DNA of 5,661 nucleotides, taken from the NCBI GenBank assembly GCA_003695725.1, contig RFHX01000169.1:1-5661 (forward strand), read 5' to 3'. Position 1 is the stretch's first letter. The number at the start of each line of letters is the position of its first letter. The translations under genes and the position numbers were made by a program. This DNA is from Candidatus Schekmanbacteria bacterium. Its GTDB lineage: Bacteria > Schekmanbacteria > GWA2-38-11 > J061. Shown here piece after piece: positions 1 to 5,486 of this stretch. The notes below the pieces were generated by a model. The model had not been told where the DNA came from. It worked only from the letters and a program-made list of their open reading frames with translations, and did not search any database.

Positions 1-36
1 AATTAATGCAATATATGATTTGCAGAGGATGAGAAA

Positions 37-165
37 ATGAATAAAGATAATAGATATATATTATTTCTTATTCTATTATTTGCCTTAAATTCATTTTATC
101 GCAGTTCGATAAATGAAAAAGAAAATTTGTTTCTTTTATTAAGTTGTTTTGAAAACTATAAATAG
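37..165 (+). CDS. Possible small hydrophobic protein or leader ORF (42 aa)
   Basis: This 42-codon ORF starts with ATG at 37, preceded at good spacing by an AGAGGAT Shine-Dalgarno-like stretch (24-30), and ends with TAG at 163-165. The product has a short charged N-terminus (MNKDNR), a hydrophobic segment at about residues 7-20 (YILFLILLFALNSF) and a polar tail with a second hydrophobic patch (LFLLLSC). It could be a single-pass membrane micropeptide. Its stop codon overlaps the Shine-Dalgarno of the cytochrome gene, so translation of the two could be coupled. I recognise no family. In DNA this AT-rich, an ORF of this length can arise by chance, and the region could simply be the cytochrome's promoter and leader. 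Confidence 0.3.
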   Translation: MNKDNRYILFLILLFALNSFYRSSINEKENLFLLLSCFENYK

Positions 166-170
166 GAGGA
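164..170 (+). promoter_or_regulatory. Strong Shine-Dalgarno of the cytochrome gene, overlapping an upstream stop codon
   Basis: AGGAGGA lies 6 nt before the ATG at 177 and is a near-perfect anti-16S match, which fixes the cytochrome start. The first two bases are also the AG of the TAG ending the small upstream ORF, an arrangement typical of translational coupling. It is the best ribosome binding site in the window, consistent with a highly produced protein. Confidence 0.8.
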
Positions 171-176
171 ATTGCC

Positions 177-1208
177 ATGAAGAGGTTAATTGTCTTGTTG
201 CTTTCAGTAATGCTGGTAATCGGATTGGGCGCTGTAGTTTACGCAGGAGACTACCATGATGGTGCAAGTCTTGTATGTAATCAGTGCCACACAATGCATG
301 CAAGCACAGCTCACGATTATGGATCAACAAGTGGGGGATATAGTTATACTCCTGCCGAACATTTGTTAAAAGCAGGTGGCTCAACAAATGACCTATGTCT
401 CTCATGCCATGACAATGGTGTTGGTCCTGATGTGATGGGAACTAATGATACCGGTTCAACTCAAAGGTCTGCCGGTGCTCTCAATAAAGTTGGCGGTACC
501 GGTCCCTATGCAGAATATATGGGACATACGATAGGCAGCACCGATACAGCCCCCGGCGGAACTTGGAGCAACAGCAATGGATTATCCTGTGCTGATTGTC
601 ATCAACATCATGGTGCTGATTTTAATGTAGGAGATGTTGGCGGTAATACCAATATTGACAATTACAGAAATCTCTCTCCTGTTGCAGGTGGTGCAACACC
701 TACATTAGGTGTAAGTTATGCAGCAGGTACAAATGACTTGTCAAGAGACATTTTCGAAGCAGGCGTAGGTGTGAGAACGATTGCAGGTGTCAACCTTAAC
801 GAACCTAATTCGAGCAAATCCGGCATTGCTGAATTTTGCAAAAAATGTCATACCAATCTCCATGGTGATGTTGGAGGCGCTGAAATTGGCGGAAGTATTG
901 CAAATGGAGCTTTTATTCGCCATCCTGCGGCAGGTGTTGATATAGGCGACATTGGAGGCGGACATTCAAGTCTTGACCAGCTGAATTCCATCAACAATCC
1001 TGTAAGAGTTATGGACCCTGATGGTTCATGGACGGCAGGTGCTTATGATGGAAATGAAACACCAACCTGTTTAACCTGCCATAGAGCTCATGGAAATGGG
1101 AACAGCTTTGGACTTATATATCAGGCAGGAACTTCAACAATCACAGAAGACGGTGATGGTACAAATGTAAGAGACCTTTGCAACAACTGCCATATTCAAG
1201 GCAGCTAA
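177..1208 (+). CDS. Secreted hexaheme c-type cytochrome, OmcS-like (candidate extracellular nanowire subunit)
   Basis: The protein has 343 residues with a Sec signal peptide: MKRL, a hydrophobic core, and a VYA-GD cleavage site after residue 23. Six CXXCH heme c sites begin at C34, C74, C138, C221, C298 and C335. Eleven further histidines (27, 41, 46, 62, 117, 144, 145, 229, 249, 263, 305) can supply the six distal ligands, so all-bis-His coordination is possible. Heme order and local motifs match OmcS of Geobacter sulfurreducens as I recall it: YHDG plus CNQCHTMH at the N-terminus, a GHTI segment, TAPGG before heme 3, CHTNLH at heme 4 followed by RHPA, CLTCHRAH at heme 5, and a terminal CNNCH. 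OmcS hemes stack into micrometre-long conductive filaments outside the cell. This form is shorter than OmcS (about 432 residues) mainly between hemes 3 and 5. Between hemes it is rich in Gly, Asn, Ser and Thr and poor in Lys. The start is fixed by the AGGAGGA site. The gene is followed by its own terminator, and no partner genes (prolyl isomerase, porin-cytochrome) lie in the window. The multiheme cytochrome call is very sure; the filament role is inferred from likeness. Confidence 0.9.
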   Translation: MKRLIVLLLSVMLVIGLGAVVYAGDYHDGASLVCNQCHTMHASTAHDYGSTSGGYSYTPAEHLLKAGGSTNDLCLSCHDNGVGPDVMGTNDTGSTQRSAGALNKVGGTGPYAEYMGHTIGSTDTAPGGTWSNSNGLSCADCHQHHGADFNVGDVGGNTNIDNYRNLSPVAGGATPTLGVSYAAGTNDLSRDIFEAGVGVRTIAGVNLNEPNSSKSGIAEFCKKCHTNLHGDVGGAEIGGSIANGAFIRHPAAGVDIGDIGGGHSSLDQLNSINNPVRVMDPDGSWTAGAYDGNETPTCLTCHRAHGNGNSFGLIYQAGTSTITEDGDGTNVRDLCNNCHIQGS

Positions 1209-1224
1209 AGTGAAGGACTTTCAG

Positions 1225-1253
1225 AAAGGAGGGGGAAACCCCTCCTTTTTTTT
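1225..1253 (+). terminator. Intrinsic terminator after the cytochrome gene
   Basis: A GC-rich stem GGAGGGG (1228-1234) pairs with CCCCTCC (1239-1245) around a GAAA tetraloop (1235-1238). The stem is extended by AAA (1225-1227) pairing with the first Ts of an 8-T run (1246-1253). It begins 16 nt after the cytochrome stop codon. This is a textbook Rho-independent terminator and separates the cytochrome transcript from the downstream operon. Confidence 0.93.
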
Positions 1254-1323
1254 GTCATAAAATTACAAAGTTATATCAAACATAACCTCTCCCTTCTTTC
1301 GACAATCTAAAAAAGAATATCTC

Positions 1324-1360
1324 TTGACCACTTTCCAGAAAAAGGTAAAAAGAATCTAAT
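1324..1360 (+). promoter_or_regulatory. Possible promoter of the flavoprotein/methyltransferase operon
   Basis: After the terminator, positions 1254-1414 hold no gene and must contain the start of the next transcript. TTGACC (1324-1329) is a good -35 match, but the hexamer 16 nt further on is only TAAAAA (1346-1351). An alternative pair is TTTCCA (1332-1337) with TCTAAT (1355-1360) at 17 nt. A short inverted repeat, GTTAT (1270-1274) with ATAAC (1282-1286), lies upstream and could be an operator or chance. The exact promoter is not resolved by eye. Confidence 0.3.
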
Positions 1361-1414
1361 AATATTTCAATCAGTCATTTCAATACAACTTAATAGATAA
1401 GGAGATTAAAAGAA

Positions 1415-2026
1415 ATGAAAGTTCTTGGTTTTTGTGGCAGTCCCCGCAAAGGCGGCAACAGTGATGTTATGACAGACACATTTTTAAAAGGTGCAGAATC
1501 CGTTGGAGCTGAAATTAAAAAATTTTTTCTTGCAGAACTTGATATAAGACAATGCCAAGGATGTTTTAGAAACTGTATGCTTGGTCCAGAAAACAGATGC
1601 AAAATTCACAGAGATGACATGGATATAATCATTCCTGAAATGATTTCAGCTGATGTTATGCTTTTTACTTCTCCTCTCTACTGCGCCATATACTCAGCTA
1701 TTATGGCAAGGTTCCTTGAACGATGTCTCCCATTCTGGGAAGTAGAAATTACTGGCGAACCCGGAATTCCTGAATCATATAATATTCTCAGCAATCCAGT
1801 CAAAGGTAAAAAGGCAGTCATAGGAATAGTTCATGATTTCAAAATACCTCAAGTTGCCGATTTGGCATTCAAAGCCTTTGAGCATAATATCGCAGAAATA
1901 TATATGATGAATATTGTAGCTAAACTTCATGTCACAGATGTCAGGGATGTAGGCGATATAAATCAAAAAAAGGAAGAACTCGATAAGATATTTGAAACAG
2001 CCAAAAGGATTGTTGCTGAAGGATAA
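1415..2026 (+). CDS. NADPH-dependent FMN reductase / flavodoxin-family protein with a cysteine cluster (iron-sulfur flavoprotein-like)
   Basis: The 203-residue protein has a flavodoxin-like fold. MKVLGFCGSPRKGGNSD at the N-terminus is the beta-strand and phosphate-binding loop for FMN (residues 8-16). A SPLYCAIYSAIMARFLER segment (about 85-102) corresponds to the family's SPVY...S..K...DR flavin-contact motif, with Arg where Lys is usual. Between them lie four cysteines, C47, C50, C54 and C62 (CX2CX3CX7C), followed by a DDMD sequence. In the Methanosarcina Isf-type iron-sulfur flavoproteins a compact cysteine motif here binds a 4Fe-4S cluster. The spacing differs by one residue from the usual CX2CX2C, so cluster binding is likely but not certain. 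It would be a cytoplasmic electron carrier or small-molecule reductase; the substrate is unknown. The start has an AAGGAG site (1399-1404) 10 nt upstream. The methyltransferase gene follows after 9 nt, so the two form an operon. Confidence 0.85.
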   Translation: MKVLGFCGSPRKGGNSDVMTDTFLKGAESVGAEIKKFFLAELDIRQCQGCFRNCMLGPENRCKIHRDDMDIIIPEMISADVMLFTSPLYCAIYSAIMARFLERCLPFWEVEITGEPGIPESYNILSNPVKGKKAVIGIVHDFKIPQVADLAFKAFEHNIAEIYMMNIVAKLHVTDVRDVGDINQKKEELDKIFETAKRIVAEG

Positions 2027-2035
2027 GATTATTTA

Positions 2036-3088
2036 ATGCCAAAAGATAGATCAAAGGAAGATTTTCAATTTAAAATTCTTTCTATATACACAGGCGCTGT
2101 TTTGACAAATTTAATTCAGATCGGTTATGAAACAGGGTTATTTGAAGAAGCGGCAAAAGGTGATTTCACAGTTGAAGAATTAAGTACTCGCCTCGGTTTA
2201 TCTAAAAGATATCTCCAAGAATGGCTTAATGCAATGGCTGCAGCAGAGATATTTCATTACAATTCTGAGGCTAAAACATATAGCTTGCCACAAAATCGTG
2301 CTTCATTTCTCACAGGAGAAAAAGCAAAAAACCTTTGTCCTCATAGCAAAATGCTCAATAGTTTTGGGAAACTACTTCCTAAACTAATAAGATGCTTTAA
2401 AGAGGGAGGAGGAATTCCTTATTCAGATTTTCGCCCTGAATTCACAGACTGTATGGATGATGTATGGAGAAGAATATTTGATGAGCTCCTCAATGACGGC
2501 TTCATAGGAGCCGTTGAGGGGCTGAAAAATAGACTGAAAAAAGGGATTAATGTCCTCGATATAGGATGCGGCACAGGTCACGCAACAAATGTACTTGCTA
2601 AAAAATACCCAAACTCCCTCTTTAAAGGTTACGATATCGCCAAAGATGCAATAGAGAAAGCAAAGATTGAAGCTAAAGAGATGAATCTCTCCAACTCCAA
2701 CTTCGAAGTAATGGATGTATCTAAACTGCCATCAAAACCTAAATTCGATTTAATTACAGCATTTGACACAATCCATGACCAAGCAAAACCTCTTGATGTA
2801 TTGAGGAATGTAAAGAATGCTCTCAGAAATGACGGCATCTTTCTTATGATTGAATTCAAATTTTCAAGTGACTTGAAAAATAACCTCAACAATCCTCTTT
2901 CTTCACTCTATTATGGAATTAGCCTTATGCATTGTCTGCCTGTCTCAATTGCTGAAGGCGGCCCCGGATTAGGTGCAATGTGGGGAATAGAAAAAGCGAA
3001 AGGAATGCTTCTTGCAGCAGGATTTACAAATGTAAAACTTCTTGATTCACCGAGACCTCAAAACTGCATATTCGTTTGCAGGAAATAG
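2036..3088 (+). CDS. Class I SAM-dependent methyltransferase with N-terminal winged-helix domain (Rv2258c-like family)
   Basis: The 350-residue protein has two parts. Residues about 10-95 form a winged-helix dimerisation domain: IGYETGLFEEA, then FTVEELSTRLGLSKRYLQEW and a LP..ASFLTG end. This is the pattern of small-molecule O-methyltransferases and the Rv2258c group. Residues about 150-350 are the Rossmann-like SAM domain, with motif I VLDIGCGTGH (173-182), acidic D200 after strand 2, MDV at 226-228, and FDLITAFDTIHD (237-248). A C-terminal signature SLMHCLPVSIAEGG then GLGAMWG (295-316), followed by LLAAGFTNV, is typical of the Rv2258c-like family, whose substrates are mostly unknown. The winged helix here usually serves dimer formation and substrate capping rather than DNA binding. 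The start follows the flavoprotein stop by 9 nt. The only ribosome binding site, AAGGA (2019-2023), lies inside the end of the preceding gene, so translation is probably coupled. No terminator hairpin is evident after it. Confidence 0.88.
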   Translation: MPKDRSKEDFQFKILSIYTGAVLTNLIQIGYETGLFEEAAKGDFTVEELSTRLGLSKRYLQEWLNAMAAAEIFHYNSEAKTYSLPQNRASFLTGEKAKNLCPHSKMLNSFGKLLPKLIRCFKEGGGIPYSDFRPEFTDCMDDVWRRIFDELLNDGFIGAVEGLKNRLKKGINVLDIGCGTGHATNVLAKKYPNSLFKGYDIAKDAIEKAKIEAKEMNLSNSNFEVMDVSKLPSKPKFDLITAFDTIHDQAKPLDVLRNVKNALRNDGIFLMIEFKFSSDLKNNLNNPLSSLYYGISLMHCLPVSIAEGGPGLGAMWGIEKAKGMLLAAGFTNVKLLDSPRPQNCIFVCRK

Positions 3089-3140
3089 ATTTTGATAATA
3101 CCACAAATTTAATCTTACCAGTTGAGTCGTTTACTTTATT

Positions 3141-3169
3141 TTTACTTTTGAAAATTTGTAATGTAAAAT
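3141..3169 (+). promoter_or_regulatory. Probable sigma-70-type promoter of the sulfatase-fold gene
   Basis: TTTACT (3141-3146) and TAAAAT (3164-3169) are separated by exactly 17 nt and match four of six and five of six consensus bases. Transcription would start near 3176, leaving a leader of about 16 nt before the ATG at 3192. A second TTTACT at 3130-3135 precedes it. The DNA is AT-rich, so chance matches are common. Confidence 0.4.
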
Positions 3170-3191
3170 TATTTGGGTATTTTTAAAGAAA

Positions 3192-5228
3192 ATGAAAAAT
3201 AATACATTCTGCTCAAAAGAAATAATAAATGTCGCCTTTATATTGTCAGTCATCTGCGGGCTTCTTGATTCACTATTGGAGGCACCATCTGAATTCTACT
3301 CAATGAGTTTTTTGCTCTTTCCAACAATTATTACATCCATCTGTTATTTTATCTCTTATTCCCTTCTTCTTTTATGCTTCAATATGTTTCTAAATAAAAA
3401 AGACATACAAAAACTTCCTGCCGCTATATCCCTCGGGATTTTGATTGAAATAATTTTTCTCAAATATTCACCTCTCCCTAACTACCTTTCTTTCATAATA
3501 GGGACCGGATTGTGGCAAAAAATTGCAATTTTTTTTCTCTGCCCATTAGTTGTAGTTGTTTTAACTTATTATTCAGCTCTAAAAATCGTAGCCAATGAAA
3601 AGCTTTTATCGCTATGCACTAAAAGTATCTATATAATCACTGTAATTCTTCTGGAAACTTTAATCTTTCTTTGGCTTTTGCGTTACAATGATTATTATAA
3701 TCTTATAAAGTATTGTTTTTATCTATTTGTTATCATCATCACCATTTCATTTTTCCTGAAAAGAAACGAAGGATTTCTAAAAAAGACCATATATTTTATA
3801 TGTCTTGCTTATATCTTTGGCACTTTCATCTCTTTCATAGGTGAAAACATTCATAGATATTACAACTCAGCTTCATTCAACAATCATAAAATAAAGCATA
3901 TAATTCTGGTTATAGATGACACTCTCAGGGCTGATGCACTATCCTGTTATAATAGAAAAGCAAAAGTGAAAACTCCAAATATTGACAATTTTTCAAAAGA
4001 CTCTTTTCTATTTGAGAATGCCATTTCATCTGCATCGTGGACTTTACCTGCTATAGCTTCAATAATGACCGGATTTCCTCCCTCTGTGCATGTTGTAACA
4101 ACTGTCAACAGAAAACTTTCAGATAATTTTCAAACTCTTGCAGAAAGATTGCAAAAGGCGGGGTACTTAACATCAGCTTTAGGATATAATGCTGTTCTTA
4201 ACCGCTCTATCAATATTTCACAAGGATTTAGCGAATACAATTTTTTCCCTAAATGGTATGGATTCTCCTTTGGGAAAGATGTTTTAAAGAAATTATTTTC
4301 CCAATTATTCATCTCAAAACCATCAACCGAAAAATTGACCGATATGGCTATAAATTGGCTTAAATCAAACAAAGATAAGGATTTTTTTCTTTGGCTTCAT
4401 TATTTCGACCCTCACCTTCCTTATTCTCCTCCACACAAATATCTTACCGCTAAAAAGAAACCGCCGAGTATGGATGAATCATTAATAAGCCGCGATCCTA
4501 TACGGTTTGGGAAATTTAAACCAAACCAAAAAGAAAAAGAATGGATAAAAACCCTTTATAAAGCTGAAGTCTCTTATGTAGATGATAACTTTGGAAGATT
4601 AATTAATGCTTTGAAGAATTTAAACCTATATGACAATTCACTGATTATCTTCACTAGCGACCATGGAGAAGAATTTTGGGAACATAACGGATTTGAACAT
4701 GGCCATACAGTTTACAATGAACTTTTAAAAGTTCCTCTCTTAATTAAAATGCCTCATTCAATTTCCCAAAAAATCCTTGATATTCCTGTTTCCACCTCTT
4801 ATCTAATGCCTACGATATTGGACCAATGCGGAATAAAATATGAAAAAGAAAATTTTTTCAAATCACTTTCTCCTTTACTCTCATCAAATATCACCTCGTA
4901 CAATAAGGAGCCAATAATATCTATTAATGTATTCAGTCCTCTCAGAGTCCAACGAGCAATTACCTTTAATGGGTTTAAATATATCTCTGTTAAAGTAGAA
5001 AAAAATAAGCCAACAGAAGAACTTTATAATTTGGCAGATGACCCTCTAGAAAAACATTCTATTGCAGATATTTTCCCTGAAAAAGTTGAGGAAGCCAAAA
5101 GAATTTTTACCAGATTCGATAAAACTTCTAAAGAACTAAGAGAAAAATACAATGTTATAAAACGAGAAGAAATTTCGCTTAACAAAAATGTAATCCGTGA
5201 ATTGAAGACTTTAGGCTACATCCATTAA
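3192..5228 (+). CDS. Polytopic membrane protein with C-terminal sulfatase / phosphoethanolamine-transferase-fold domain
   Basis: The 678-residue protein starts with six or seven hydrophobic helices (about residues 11-30, 39-64, 76-92, 110-130, 146-164, 170-188 and 198-216). An alkaline-phosphatase-superfamily catalytic domain, probably periplasmic, spans about 234-620. Its motifs are in the expected order: metal-binding IDDTLRAD (D242, D243), a TPNID segment (261-265), the nucleophile loop SWTLPAIASIMTG (282-294), HYFDPHLPY (403-411), TSDHGEEF (488-495), and EHGH (502-505) then KVPLLIK. A LYNLADDPLE tail (611-620) is typical of sulfatases. The residue where sulfatases carry the Cys/Ser that becomes formylglycine is Thr284, as in LtaS and EptA, so phospho-group transfer or hydrolysis is more likely than sulfate ester cleavage. 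The role is probably envelope lipid or polysaccharide modification. The ribosome binding site is weak (AAAGAAA), but no other in-frame ATG, GTG or TTG lies between the upstream stop (3159-3161) and 3192. It is convergent with the dehydrogenase gene. Confidence 0.85.
   Translation: MKNNTFCSKEIINVAFILSVICGLLDSLLEAPSEFYSMSFLLFPTIITSICYFISYSLLLLCFNMFLNKKDIQKLPAAISLGILIEIIFLKYSPLPNYLSFIIGTGLWQKIAIFFLCPLVVVVLTYYSALKIVANEKLLSLCTKSIYIITVILLETLIFLWLLRYNDYYNLIKYCFYLFVIIITISFFLKRNEGFLKKTIYFICLAYIFGTFISFIGENIHRYYNSASFNNHKIKHIILVIDDTLRADALSCYNRKAKVKTPNIDNFSKDSFLFENAISSASWTLPAIASIMTGFPPSVHVVTTVNRKLSDNFQTLAERLQKAGYLTSALGYNAVLNRSINISQGFSEYNFFPKWYGFSFGKDVLKKLFSQLFISKPSTEKLTDMAINWLKSNKDKDFFLWLHYFDPHLPYSPPHKYLTAKKKPPSMDESLISRDPIRFGKFKPNQKEKEWIKTLYKAEVSYVDDNFGRLINALKNLNLYDNSLIIFTSDHGEEFWEHNGFEHGHTVYNELLKVPLLIKMPHSISQKILDIPVSTSYLMPTILDQCGIKYEKENFFKSLSPLLSSNITSYNKEPIISINVFSPLRVQRAITFNGFKYISVKVEKNKPTEELYNLADDPLEKHSIADIFPEKVEEAKRIFTRFDKTSKELREKYNVIKREEISLNKNVIRELKTLGYIH
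3517..3534. repeat. 18-bp perfect palindrome inside the sulfatase-fold gene
   Basis: AAAAAATTGCAATTTTTT is fully self-complementary about the centre 3525/3526, and the T run continues to 3536 (eight Ts). It encodes QKIAIFF in a membrane segment. It may only reflect AT-rich codon use, but the 8-T run is also a possible slippage site. Confidence 0.5.
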
Positions 5229-5486
5229 TTAATACTAAAGAAAAAAATCTTTCAGTTTGTTGACATAGAAGTCAAAATTAGTAAGCGCATCTTGAAAAAG
5301 ACTGTTATGGGGGAAACAAAGTCGCTTATATAAGCAATTGTGTCAGGAATCATCATAAACCCAAATTTTCGGTTTATAGGAAACAGCGCAAAGGTAAAAA
5401 AAGAACTGTTTTATTTCTTGTTTCAATAGCTCTCATGGCATCGACTCGACAAATACTTGCAGTAAAAGCAATTCTTTGAAAAAACC
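5229..5486. other. Intergenic region between convergent genes; short palindromes, no clear terminator
   Basis: This 258-bp gap separates the convergent sulfatase-fold and dehydrogenase genes. It contains an inverted repeat TTGAC (5260-5264) / GTCAA (5271-5275), a 12-bp perfect palindrome GCTTATATAAGC (5324-5335) and a stem-loop ATAAACC (5355-5361) / GGTTTAT (5371-5377) with a 9-nt loop. None is followed by a proper T run on either strand, so I cannot name a terminator. An open frame without a start codon (5285-5479, plus strand) runs through it and is treated as unproven. Confidence 0.6.

Noticed and set aside
14-24. Sigma-54 type -12 element (TTTGCA at 19-24)
   Set aside because: No GG dinucleotide at the required distance upstream for a -24 element.
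127-162. TTGTTT / TATAAA as a promoter directly in front of the cytochrome
   Set aside because: The TATAAA (157-162) touches the Shine-Dalgarno, so transcription would start at or beyond the ribosome binding site; the spacing is also too long.
139-405. Minus-strand open frame of 88 codons over the start of the cytochrome gene
   Set aside because: It lies antisense to a clear signal peptide and heme sites, and its Cys/His/Leu-rich product looks like a shadow of the CXXCH coding pattern.
741-965. Minus-strand open frame of 74 codons within the cytochrome gene
   Set aside because: Fully antisense to the cytochrome, no recognisable motif, no ribosome binding site that I can see.
1390-1602. Minus-strand open frame across the flavoprotein start
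   Set aside because: Overlaps the FMN-binding loop coding region on the other strand; no family resemblance.
2629-2892. Minus-strand open frame of 87 codons inside the methyltransferase gene
   Set aside because: Antisense shadow of the SAM domain; product is low-complexity Ser/Phe/Leu.
4130-4372. Minus-strand open frame of 80 codons inside the sulfatase-fold gene
   Set aside because: Antisense to a well-supported catalytic domain, no motif.
5401-5419. AAGAA / TTCTT hairpin with an adjacent T run on the minus strand, as a terminator for the dehydrogenase gene
   Set aside because: The stem is only five pairs, almost all A-T, with a 9-nt loop; too weak for an intrinsic terminator.
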